Part shown: positions 55,036 to 64,000 of the stretch, piece after piece
How the letters are laid out: every line of letters begins with the position of its first letter
Numbering within the stretch: position 1 is the stretch's first letter
Origin: Achatina immaculata
Taxonomy: Eukaryota > Mollusca > Gastropoda > Stylommatophora > Achatinidae
Assembly: GCA_009760885.1 (NCBI GenBank)
Contig: CM019715.1
Coordinates: 19,148,503-19,212,502, forward strand
Reading direction: 5' to 3'
DNA: 64,000 bases
Made by a program: the position numbers and the translations under genes
Notes under the pieces: model-generated
Databases searched by the model: none
Told to the model about the DNA's origin: nothing
The model's input: only the letters and a program-made list of their open reading frames with translations

Positions 55036-55839
55036 TTGGAAGAGAACTATAGAAGCAAAAAAAAAACACTCCAGATTATGATAATATAGACTAAGAAATA
55101 CACAGGATGTGCCATAAGGAAAAAGAGAGAAGGCTAGATAACAACTGCAAAGAGATAGAAGAGATGGGGAAACGGAAGAAAAGAGATAAAGAAAGTCATA
55201 TTCACGAATCTGAAGGTGAATCAGAGGGGATGCATTAAAAGCAAACAAGGACACCTTGTGATGGAAGGCTCAGACATAAATAAAAGGTGGGAGGAATATA
55301 TCAGCGAGCTTTATGCGGACACAGAAATAAAAGCCCACACAGACAATAAGATGCACCCAACAATACTAAAAATCAGAATTAGGCTAAGAGGTCTAAGGAT
55401 GGATCAAAAACATGGAGTATGACAAAGAAAGATGAACAAACAATTGCAGATCTTTGAGAACAAGATCCTAAAAAGAATCTTTGGGCCAATAAAGGATACC
55501 AACACTGGAGAATGGAGAGCTTAGAAAGAACACTGAACTGAGCAGTGTATTTAAATCCCATCGAATTATAAACATCTTGAAACTGAGCAGACTACGCTGG
55601 CTGGGGCATCTAGAGAACAATAGAAGAGAACAGACAAATGAAAATGATGTATGCACAATAGATGAGGGAAACAAAACCAGGGGATAGACCAAGACAGAGA
55701 TGGAAAGACAACATAGAAGAGGATATAAAAGAAAATAGTGTCACCAACTAGAGAGAGAAGATTAGGAATAGTGAGGAATGGAGGCGAACTATCTGCAAGA
55801 ATGAGACTTAATGGCTCGAAAAGCTGAAGAAGAAGAAGA
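55036..55839 (+). pseudogene. RTE-4 relic with (GAA)n tail
   Basis: GCIKSKQGHLVMEGSDINKRWEEYISELYADTEIKAHTDN near 55220 is a linker. A large internal deletion follows, to LQIFENKILKRIFGPIKDTNTGEW near 55443, LSRLRWLGHLENN near 55582, RPRQRWKDNIEEDIKE near 55691 and ERRLGIVRNGGELSAR near 55755. It ends ATGGCTCGAAAAGCTGAAGAAGAAGAAGAAG at about 55811-55840. The tail is of the same GAA kind as LINE-A and CR. Confidence 0.8.
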
Positions 55840-56370
55840 AGGTCCGAGGAAACAATTAAGTGGTGCATGTTTACTGCGTAAATGCAGAGTGTATTCATTT
55901 GTTGCTGTGACATACATGCTTTCTAATGTCATTCCCATGGTAGAGAAACTGAATTGGACATTTCAGAATAATTCAGTGAAGATATCATCAGTGAAACATG
56001 ATAAACAGTAGCAAAAAGGCACTCCATGCTTTAACTCCTGGTCCAAAAGAAAAGGATAAAGAACTGGATAATGAAAGTACAGTTTGTGATGATGTTACGT
56101 TGACAAGTTATACTCGACAAACAGATGTTTGACAAAGAGTGAGACGCATTCAAGAACTAATTTACTACTTTAATGCAAGTATCCATCAAATGTTTATGTC
56201 TGGTCAATTTGTTGCATCAAACCTAATTCAGTCTAATAACATTTATTGTTGAATCGGGTGTAACAAAATCTGTACATAACAGTGTCATACATAAATTTGA
56301 GATAATTATTTTGATCAGACATTGTATTATGAATTGTCCTTTTCATTGTTCAAATTCCTTCAGTGTACAG
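55840..56370. other. No recognised feature
   Basis: AT-rich sequence. Residues like DSVCDDVTLTSYTRQTDV in one frame near 56079 might be decayed hAT sequence, but I cannot support it. Confidence 0.45.
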
Positions 56371-56770
56371 GAATTCTTATCTTATATCCTTCCCATGCCG
56401 TTAAACGTCACATAGGGCTCGCAAAGTAGTTCGCCAATTTTTCCTGTCTTCGGCGAGTCTTTCAACCTCATCAAAGGATTTTATGCCTGTTAACATGGGC
56501 TCTCTTAATAATGTCCTCTTCAGAGTTTCACGCGGTCTGCCCCTTTTTCTTCGGCCTGTTGTGTTCCACTTGATAGCTTGTTTTGGGATTCTCTGATCAT
56601 TTCTTCTCAAGTGACCAACATATGTCCATCTCCTTTTCCTGATCACCCATGAGACTGGTTGTTGTTCAGTCATCTGTCTTATCTCTGCATTGCTCTTGAA
56701 TTCATTCCACTTGATGCCGAGTATTTTCCTTAGGCATTTGTTTTCAAAAGTCTAATTTCTTTTCTACTTC
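56371..56770 (-). mobile_element. RTE-2 3' end fragment
   Basis: The minus frame 56673-56401 reads EQQPVSWVIRKRRWTYVGHLRRNDQRIPKQAIKWNTTGRRKRGRPRETLKRTLLREPML, with its ATAAG tail at 56375-56386. It is very close to the copy at 53943-54333. Confidence 0.93.
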
Positions 56771-56979
56771 GGAGTTGGCATCCCTGATGCTCTGCGAGTT
56801 TCCATAACGATATCTTTTTTTCCCATCTGGAGTTGCCTCTAGATAGGTCCCAGGATAAGGTTGTTAGCAATATGCCCAACTCCGGGTACATGATATGTAA
56901 CAGATCAAGCGGAATTCCGCTGATTTCTGCATGCCGGCGAGAGCGTTTTAAAAACGACCGCCATCTTGCACGTCACGCC

Positions 56980-57012
56980 GGAATTGTATACAGGAATTGC
57001 CTGTATACAATT
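56980..57012. repeat. Perfect inverted repeat
   Basis: GAATTGTATACAGG, loop AATTG, then CCTGTATACAATTC: 14 paired bases with a 5-base loop. Offset ACGCCG (56974) and CGGCGT (57018) could extend the stem. Confidence 0.95.
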
Positions 57013-57127
57013 CACAACGGCGTTTCTGAACGAGCGTCTGAAATCTACATATTCTTTCAAGCTAAGTGCTCTACTCATTTTATTTATTATTTTTTTAAAC
57101 ATAGTGAATCTATAATTTATCTCCTCT

Positions 57128-57236
57128 CTCTAATTCTTCGTCCTGTATGTGTTTGTATGATTACCCATGCGAAAAGTCACAACTCTGTAGTCGTTAAGTA
57201 ATAAAGCTGTTCCTATTTTTTCCCTAGTTTATAAAT
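57128..57236 (+). repeat. Repeat X, copy 3
   Basis: TTCTTCGTCCTGTATGTGTTTGTATGATTA, then AAAAGTCACAACTCTG...GTTAAGTAATAAAGCTGTTCC and CCCTAGTTTATA; matches the copies at 30437 and 40518. Confidence 0.7.
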
Positions 57237-57336
57237 AATGTGTTATAAATATGAAGGTGATCTGCGATGAGTTTTCCAATGTCATAATTGAAGTGTTGGT
57301 GAAAACACGATGTAACAAAAGTTGTTCCTAAGTGTA

Positions 57337-58613
57337 CAAGGTCCGACAATTAAGTAATGAGACTGATTTTATTATGGTCAAGACAAAAATAGCATCTATA
57401 AAGCAAGGTGTGGAATCCAAAGAGGCAACTTTCATCTATGATCCTGCAACTTTTCATCGCCGCCCAATAAGCAGACGACAAACAAGCCGCCATTCTGTTG
57501 ACCTAGTCAGAGGTGCATTGTTACGTAATCAGCATGGAGCAAAAAGCTAACATTAAATTCTTTTTAAAACTCGGAAAAAGTGCCATTGAGACAGTTGAAT
57601 TGATACGATAAGTTTATAGGGATAATTGTTTATCTCATACACAGATATTCAGGTGGTATTCACGATTCAAAAGTGGCGTGGAAACGATTACAAATGCAAC
57701 TATACATGGACGCCCAATTTCTGGTCTTAATGAGGAACTCATTGCAAAAGTCAGAGAATGAATACAAGAAGATCGTTGTTTGACTGTGAGGATGATATGG
57801 TGTTAACAGAGAGACCATTCGTAAAATTTTATTGGAAGATTTGGGCAAGAAAAATGTTGCTTGCCGGTTTCTACCACATTCGTTGTCAGATGGCCAAAAA
57901 CATCAGCGTGTTGAGTACCCAAAAGACATCATCAAAACATGTCGCAGAAATAAACATTTCTTAAATCTGATTGTTGCAGAAGATGAAACATGGATTTTCC
58001 GCTATGATCCCATAACTAAACGCCAAAGTGCTCAGTGGAAGTCACCATCGTTACCAAAAGGCAAAAGTCTTCAAAAGTTGAAAGTGAAGACAATGTTGGT
58101 ATTCTTCTACGACAACAAAGAATTTATTCCAGAGGGACAGACTGTCACTGCCGAAGTTTATTTCAGTATTTTTAAATGCCTATTGAAAATGATTCTCCGA
58201 GTCCGACCCGAGTATTCAACACCTGGCAGTTTTTTCCTTCTTCATGATAATGCACTGTCTCACTGGGCAGTAGTTGTACATGAATTTTTACCCCAAAAAC
58301 TAGTGTGTGTTCTCAACCATCCACCATATTAATACCCCAGATTTGTATCCCTGTGATTATTTTCTATTCTCTAAAGTTACCATTGAAAGGATGCTTCTCT
58401 GATGATACTGATGACATCCAAAGGGCCATAACATCGAGTTTAATTGGCAAACCAACAGAAGAACTGCAGAGGTCGTTCCAGTGTCATGCCACTCGCTGTA
58501 TCAATGCACAAGGGGCTTACTTTGAATAAAATACAAGTTATATATCTTCGACTGTTGTTTTATTTTATTTTTTTTTAATGTAATTAGTCTCATTACTTAA
58601 TTGTCGGACCATG
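57337..58613 (+). mobile_element. Mariner-2 DNA transposon with clear TIRs
   Basis: 1277 bp between TA dinucleotides at 57335-57336 and 58614-58615. The terminal inverted repeats begin CAAGGTCCGACAATTAAGTA and, on the complement at the right end, CATGGTCCGACAATTAAGTA. They match over about 30 bases with only two or three differences. It is a different family from mariner-1. Confidence 0.96.
57534..58527 (+). pseudogene. Mariner-2 transposase, several lesions
   Basis: ATG at 57534 starts MEQKANIKFFLKLGKSAIETVELI, then IFRWYSRFKSGV near 57651 (helix-turn-helix region) and IHGRPISG. The open frame 57832-58332 holds VAEDETWIFRYDPITKRQSAQW (first Asp), VKTMLVFFYDN and FFLLHDNALSHWAVV (second Asp). 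A shift near 58330 moves PDLYPCDYFLFSK (third Asp box) to another frame. Stops at about 57609 and 57759, and a shift near 57790, break the N-terminal half. The last two boxes are spaced roughly as in DD34D mariners. Confidence 0.9.
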
Positions 58614-58615
58614 TA

Positions 58616-59308
58616 TTACAAAGAAAATGTTGATAAACCAAGGACTGGCTCTAGTCCGGGGCAGTTGTCACTCTTTAAGCTGATGTGAGAGTTACATGCT
58701 AGTATAATATTGAAGTAGTGTGAACTATCATATTGTTGACGGCACCAGTATAATATTGATGTGGTGTGAATCATATATTTCTGAATAGTTCCATATTGTA
58801 AAATTGAATCTTACAGATGCTCTTTGATTAACACCTCACAGGTTTCACAAAACTTTACCACATTCACTAGATCAGAGCAAGTGATATGAAATGTTCCTCC
58901 ATTATTTAATTCTGATTAATAAGATCAAGATGTATTGTCAACAATATCACTTGGATTCAATCACTTAATCATTTGTTCACAATATCGAACTCTGTCATAT
59001 TCTACATGCAGCATTTCTCAGCATTCTCAACTTCACAATATTCTATACTTGATACAAGAACATTTCCTAACTCAGCATTATATCAGATCTGCAACACGTA
59101 GTCAACTAGTTTCTCATCTAAAACCACTTTACTCGAAGTTCCAAAAGTATCAGATCTTCTTAATCACTTGAATCACAACTTCAGTCTAACACTACTTCTG
59201 ATTCTATAATGTCTTGTTCTCTTTCTTGTTCCTCTGTGTTTCTATCATCTCCGTGTCTCTCTGGTGTGTGTTCTCTACTTCTTCTACTGCACACTGACTA
59301 TTCACTGA
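58616..59308. other. No recognised feature
   Basis: AT-rich, then CT-rich sequence leading into the minisatellite. Confidence 0.5.
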
Positions 59309-59745
59309 CAGTCCTTGTTCCTCCGTCTTCGGGGCTCCTTCCTCTGTATACACTCTCCTGTACTTACATACTTCTTCGTTCGTACTCTGATTGTCTGTTC
59401 TTCCATCTTTGGCCCCCTCCCCAGTCTCCTCTCTCCTGTACTTCCGAACTTCTTTGTCCTAGATTATCTGTTCTTCCATCTTCGGGCTCCCTCCCCAGTC
59501 TCCTCTCTCCTGTACTTCCGTACTTCTTTGTCCTAGATTGTCTGTTCTTCCATCTTCGGGCTCCCTCCTCTGTCTCCTCTCTCCTGTACTTCCGTACTTC
59601 TTCATCCATGATTGTCTGTTCTTCCGTCTTCGGGCTCCATCCTCTGTCTCCTCTCTTCTCCACTTCTTTTTGTCCTAGATTGTCTGTTCTTCCATCTTCG
59701 GGCTCCCTCCTCTGTCTCCTCTCCTCTACATCCATACTTCTTGGT
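59309..59745. repeat. 74-bp minisatellite, about 5-6 copies
   Basis: The unit includes TGTCTGTTCTTCCATCTTCG, GGCTCCCTCC and TGTACTTCCGTACTTCTTTG. The TCTGTT anchor lies at 59394, 59467, 59541, 59615 and 59683, spacings 73, 74, 74 and 68. It is pyrimidine-rich on the plus strand. A 239-codon frame (59209-59928) runs through it, but because 74 is not a multiple of three the repeats are read in shifting frames; I regard it as a by-product of base composition. Confidence 0.92.
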
Positions 59746-60889
59746 TCCCTCCTGTCTCTCCGCTCGCCTTTTTATCTTCAAGTCAGGTTTGACGGATTAA
59801 CCAATAAGTATTTTGGCTCCACCCTTCAGATGTCCACTGGTTCCCATGAACTGTCTGATTGTCCGTCATTCAAACTGCCCCATGACTTATCTCTCGTAAG
59901 TCAATTGTCCAATAGGCCACGCCTCTAAATATTTAATTGGTCAGCTGGCTGAGTCGTCTACTCCTTTATTTAAAAACCGTGTGCAGTAGCATCCTGTCAT
60001 GCATGTCAGTTCCGTCTATACAGTTGTTATTTAGCTAAGTCATTATCTTGCTCTTTCATGTGAGATGTTTTATTGTGTCCTCGCTTTTCATTGTGTCTGC
60101 CTTTTTATGTTTGTCTTTTCTATTTTGTTTACACGTGTCAACGTCCAGTCACCACTTTGTTATAACTGGACCATCCTGCTTTCTGGCATCCTTCCTTTGT
60201 ATTACCTATATCTCAGCATCACTGAGTCTTCGTATTTTTCTAATTACTGTTTACTGTCTGCGTTTTGTTCTAGTGTCATGGAAGTTGTATACATTTCTCT
60301 TCCTTTCCTACCTACTTTTCTTTGTCGCTCTTCGGTGTTACTATTTTGTTTACATTATATTTTTATAATCATATTCATTAATAATAACAACTATAATCAT
60401 TACTTACATGATACACTAGGTGTGGGTTCTATTGCCAGTCTTAGGATTAAGATTAGAAGAAAATTTGATAGTAAAAACTTATTAGAATGAGAAATTTTCT
60501 GGGAGGGGAGTTTACTCGGGTCTGTTGTCTGCATCATACAATTTTAGTTTGTTTTTTTTTTTTACATCAAACAGCAAAATACTAAATTGAAACCAGTATC
60601 AATTTTCGTTGGAAGATGTACAAAAAAATTTCTTCTGTAAAGAACGTGTTTTCAAAATTTGCCTTATTTCTGCACAACTAAACAAGATGTCTAAATTCTA
60701 CAATGAGGATAATGGACTATGTATGTTTGTTTCTGTTCGAGGGATGGTGTTCAACATGATTGCTCTATGCATATCAGTTTTTTCTGTTGTTCTTGTTGCT
60801 ATCTCCTTGGTCAAGAGTTTTAACGCTAAAGAAACAGTTTTGCATTTAAAGAAGATGTGTTCTTCTGTTTCTTGTATTTTGCCTACATA
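59746..60889. other. No recognised feature
   Basis: T-rich sequence with open frames of hydrophobic composition (for example 60065-60490) that I take as compositional. The right end may run into the minus-strand LINE relic. Confidence 0.45.
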
Positions 60890-61770
60890 GTTTACATCTG
60901 ATAAGTCTGTTGAATCTGCGGGAGACTCTTTGTGTGGTCGGTGTTATGTTGAGCAATAGTCTGTATGTTATCTCTCATGCACTTGGTGAGATTCCTGTCT
61001 CGTGTAGGTTTTGAAATGATTGTGTGTAGTCAGTAATGAAGTATTTGTATTATCTCTTTATTCTGTCCTGTAATGGTGGCTCCTGTTTCCTGACCAGATA
61101 TTTGTAGATGTCTGATGTTTTCATTTTCATGTGTATTAAGTGTTCATGTTCAGTTACACTTTGTGTGCATTGTCTGTAAAAGAGTGGTATAGTACCAAAG
61201 TGATGGGGGTGCGCGTTGTTTAATTTACTAAGTTTGGTTAGTCTCAGCCCAGTGTATAGTGTGTATTTTTGTGGGTGTTGGACGATTTGTCCCACATATT
61301 TAATTAATCCTGAGCGCCTGGCCCTTTGTAAAGAGATGCCTTCTCCTTTCTTGTCTTGCATCAAAGTTTTCTGCTGGATGCTGTGTACTATGTGTCGGAG
61401 AATACATAAAGTTGCTAATCTGTAAGTGACTGTAGGTAGGAGGGAAGATGTTTGCTGTGTATATCATTTGTGGGATGACATAGGTGTTGACTGCGACACT
61501 TCTGCCGAATATGGTGGTGGTTTTATATTTGTATATAAAGTCTGTTTTTGATTTTCTCAATTATATTCGCCATCTTGGTTTACTGTTATTTGACGGCGCA
61601 GCTGTAAATAAAATTCCGTATATTTTTATTTCATTGACTTATATTAATGTGAATAGGAAGTCTGATTTGTTGACCAATTTGCCTAAACACATTATGTGTG
61701 ACTTGTGCATGTTTTATCTTGGCCCGCTGCCTTGTCCGAACTCTTGTTCTGTATCTCATCCCTTTTTCTT
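60890..61770 (-). pseudogene. LINE C-terminal relic with a zinc-knuckle end
   Basis: Minus strand: NIIEKIKNRLYI-like residues near 61560, FGRSVAVNTYVIPQMIYTANIFPPTYSHLQ near 61510-61420, then GLIKYVGQIVQHPQKYTLYTGLRLTKLSKLNNAHPHHFGTIPLFYRQC near 61310-61170 and DIYKYLVRKQEPPLQDRIK. Below that, VNYVGKIQETEEHIFFKCKT near 60890-60830 is a zinc-binding RT end (xCxxxxETExHIFFxC). The layout resembles L1/Tx1-like LINEs, but the clade is uncertain. Confidence 0.6.
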
Positions 61771-61973
61771 TTTTTTTAAATACACCGCATGGTGCTGCTA
61801 GATAATTGTACCACCTCGCGATGGTGAGTGTTTTAGAACTCTTTCTGTGCCTGTCGTCAGATATCTGATGCTTCTGGTGGATGCCAGTTGTCAAAGATTT
61901 GACGTTTGGTATGTTTCATTACAAAAGACCGGTGTAACGTTTAGATTGTACACATTTCGTGCGTGTGTCCGGT

Positions 61974-62475
61974 AAAACAAATGAAGAATCTGTAGAGAGG
62001 AGCAGACAGAACCACAAAAATACGATTTTTAAGGGCATGCATCTTTCCCATCGCAACATATGCCTGTGAGACCTGGACACTTAACAAAACAGCTGAGAAA
62101 CTCATAAATGCCTTTGAATGTAAATGCAACAGAAGAGTTCTTCAAATACCATGGACACAGAAAAAGAACAAATATATCCATACTACAATAACTTAATATT
62201 GAAGAAGGCAGGCTAGTAAAGAGGATTAAAGAGAGAAAACTTAAATATTTTGGACACATTAAACATCATGATAATCTGGAGAAGACGATCTTGGAAGGGT
62301 ACATAATGGGAAAAAGAAGGAGAGGAAGACCAAGGCGAAGATGGCTGCAAGACATCATTGATGATCTGCAAATGGATGCATCAGCAGCAGGCCATCTTGC
62401 TCACAACCGAGAGGCCTACAGGAGTGCTGTTAGGGAGGCAAAGTTCCGCAAGGGACATGCAAATAAATGAATGAA
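61974..62475 (+). mobile_element. RTE-1 3' end fragment
   Basis: LWRGADRTTKIRFLRACIFPIATYACETWTLNKTAEKLINAFEC, KYFGHIKHHDNLEKTILEGYIMGKRRRGRPRRRWLQDIIDDLQ, then AATAAATGAATGAATG. The flank TGTCCGGT at 61966-61973 and 62476-62483 is the likely target-site duplication. Confidence 0.92.
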
Positions 62476-62483
62476 TGTCCGGT

Positions 62484-63360
62484 GACACTTTTCAAAATGG
62501 CGAAAGAGTTCTTAGTTACGAATGATGTCGAGTGAGAAAAATGAAGAGAAACATCGAGAAATTTTTTACGTATTTGGTAATAACCCACTGGTTTCTAGAC
62601 AGCCGGATAGTTGCCTGGCTGTTATCCATGCCATCACCTTGCCAATATATTTTGTAATGTTACAGTTATTCCAGTTTTCCCCCTATTTTTGGCAACTAGT
62701 GTAACCACTTATCAGTTTTCAAACTCTGGTTGTAATCTTGTCATCTGAGTTACAACTCTTTCGTCAGTACTAGACACTTTCTGGACGCAGCACAATGCTA
62801 TAGGAGGACAATTTTGTTGTAAGTTCTGAGATTTAATTCCCTTGCTTCTTTACAAGTGTTTAATTTTTATTGTTACTTGGCCCTAGGTGATATGTGACTC
62901 TTTGAGTGCTGATTAGCACAGGGTTCTTGAAACTCGTGCAGAGAATGTCTCTGAATAATAACTCATTCGTGAATGATTTGAGATCTTTCAGCGGTAATAT
63001 ACAAAGTTATGGTATGAAAATGCTGCTGAAGACTTGCTAACATATATGAAGCAAGTAACGACATAAGATACCTATTATCGACATAGCGGATGTTGGACTG
63101 TCCATTACACCAGGACAAAATGTGTTTTAAACCTAAGTCCAAGGTGTTCTTGGTGTATCGAATGACTGAATGGCTGCAAGGAATGATGTTGCTAACGTCG
63201 AGGTGCTCTGATGCGAACAGGGTGGTTTTGGATGGCTAGTTCAAGCTTATTTTCTGGTATGATGGCTATGCTAACAGTGTAGTTATCCTCATGAAGTACA
63301 GTACTGGTATGGATTTATCTTTTAATTTACAGAACCGGTGCAGTTGAGACTCTGCGGTCA
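62484..63360. other. No recognised feature
   Basis: AT-rich, no coding or repeat signal recognised. Confidence 0.5.
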
Positions 63361-63765
63361 ATGCTGCAGCAGCATCTACATAAGGAGTTATATAGCGGTG
63401 TAAGGAGAACAATGAACCATCATGGAGGAAAAGAAGAGCACTTGAAACGCAGGGAAAGGTCTAAATCTGAGAGAATCCTGCTGGAATGCATAAATGGTGG
63501 TTATTGGAAGAACAGGAGCGCCAGACAACGTGGACCTGTCTTGGAGCATATGTTATATGATTTTGAAATAATGCTCTTACAGGAGACACACGGTCTGTGA
63601 TTTCCCAGATTCATGTGTCATTCCAACCAGGTGAAAGGAAGTTGTAATGGGCTAGCGATTCTGATCAGAACGGGATTGCGACATGAAATAATTGACATGA
63701 CAGAGAGGAACATAGACAGCTTGGATTTACATGGCATGCAAGTTTTTATTGTATATGGAACATGA
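63361..63765 (+). pseudogene. LINE endonuclease N-terminal relic
   Basis: An open frame 63361-63600 includes PVLEHMLYDFEIMLLQETHGL, the first catalytic Glu box of LINE endonucleases. After a TGA at 63598-63600 it continues in frame with GSCNGLAILIRTGLRHEIIDM and DLHGMQVFIVYGT, the next strands. Preceding residues (GKEEHLKRRERSKSERILLECINGG) may be the endonuclease start or the end of an ORF1-like linker. Confidence 0.65.
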
Positions 63766-64000
63766 TATAATTGTAACTAGTATTGTATCACATGCTGTAC
63801 ATTTAAGGTAAACGTATGTTATCTGAGATAACATGCATTGAAAAGTCACATATGATGACAAAACTTAGCCAAATCAGAGCATTTGACCATGACTTGAATT
63901 GTACATGCATGTCTATGGTTTTGAGTGTTTTGATGAACGAGCACCGAGTTAGCGTTTACTATCTGATGTGACTTTTATGCAGTTATGAGAATTCTGTGGC
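63766..64000. other. No recognised feature
   Basis: AT-rich to the window end. Confidence 0.5.

Larger units (their letters stand above)
56771..57336. other. Unassigned, with a hairpin and repeat X
   Basis: Contains the perfect inverted repeat at 56980-57012 and repeat X copy 3. The phrase TTTCTGCATGCCGGCGAGAGCGTT near 56924 also occurs, with two differences, near 13812 at the RTE-7 break. Confidence 0.5.

Noticed and set aside
55811..56008. ORF starting MARKAEEEEEG
   Set aside because: The start is the RTE-4 end plus its GAA tail; the rest has no recognisable signature.
59209..59928. A 239-residue protein-coding gene
   Set aside because: The frame mostly crosses a 74-bp minisatellite and upstream CT-rich DNA; the composition explains it.
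60065..60490. Membrane protein gene suggested by hydrophobic residues
   Set aside because: T-rich DNA gives Phe/Leu/Cys-rich frames on this strand; no domain, splice or start context supports it.
61050..61425. Two overlapping open frames on opposite strands as separate genes
   Set aside because: The minus frame carries LINE residues; the plus frame is its shadow.
1..64000. LTR retrotransposons or viral insertions
   Set aside because: I looked for integrase, protease and capsid motifs and paired long direct repeats and saw none.

Overview
This window is animal nuclear DNA, AT-rich and almost entirely made of transposable elements in layers. One small piece looks like host protein-coding sequence: a single exon on the minus strand at 24478-24602 that resembles the N-terminus of CRPPA/ISPD (D-ribitol-5-phosphate cytidylyltransferase), followed by a consensus splice donor. 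The V4 region of an 18S rRNA fragment at 42198-43054 reads more like lophotrochozoan (molluscan-type) 18S than insect or chelicerate 18S as I remember them. A mollusc or relative with a large genome is my best guess, not a firm identification.

Names used here: LINE-A is an I-superfamily LINE (endonuclease, reverse transcriptase, RNase H) with a (GAA)n tail. LINE-B is a second, decayed RNase H-bearing LINE. RTE-1 to RTE-7 are RTE-like LINEs told apart by their C-termini and 3' microsatellites: RTE-1 (TGAA/TGAC)n, RTE-2 ATAAG-type, RTE-3 (ATG)n, RTE-5 (GA)n, RTE-6 (TAAC)n; RTE-4 ends in (GAA)n like LINE-A. CR is a non-coding composite repeat that also ends in (GAA)n.

Layout. 1-9050: LINE-A 3' end, LINE relics, then a nearly intact LINE-A at about 5030-8909 followed by an ACT-rich microsatellite. 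9.6-11.4 kb: a 59-bp tandem repeat and CR copy 1. 11.4-17.5 kb: LINE-B, Tc1, RTE-7 and RTE-2 relics. 17.6-22.4 kb: RTE-1 split by a mariner, and RTE-2 split by CR copy 2. 22.9-24.6 kb: RTE-3 relic and the CRPPA-like exon. 24.9-31.5 kb: a patchwork of RTE fragments and a tRNA-like SINE. 31.96-35.5 kb: a long minus-strand RTE-5 with a second SINE inside. 36.4-40.5 kb: two hAT relics, one carrying two RTE-5 insertions. 41.4-43.55 kb: a chimeric retrocopy (5' ETS + 18S 5' part + CR + GAA tail) bounded by a 13-bp target-site duplication. 43.6-48 kb: an old LINE-A relative and a hAT N-terminus. 48-55 kb: a stack of nested LINEs around a full-length RTE-3. 55-64 kb: RTE-4, RTE-2, a second mariner with clear TIRs, a 74-bp minisatellite, a minus-strand LINE with a zinc-knuckle C-terminus, RTE-1, and a LINE endonuclease relic.

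The observation most worth following is the pre-rRNA/CR chimera. Its TSD shows it entered as one reverse-transcription event, so the element machinery either switched templates onto unprocessed pre-rRNA or copied an rDNA unit that already carried a CR insertion. All protein calls come from motif recognition by eye; no alignments or database searches were run.
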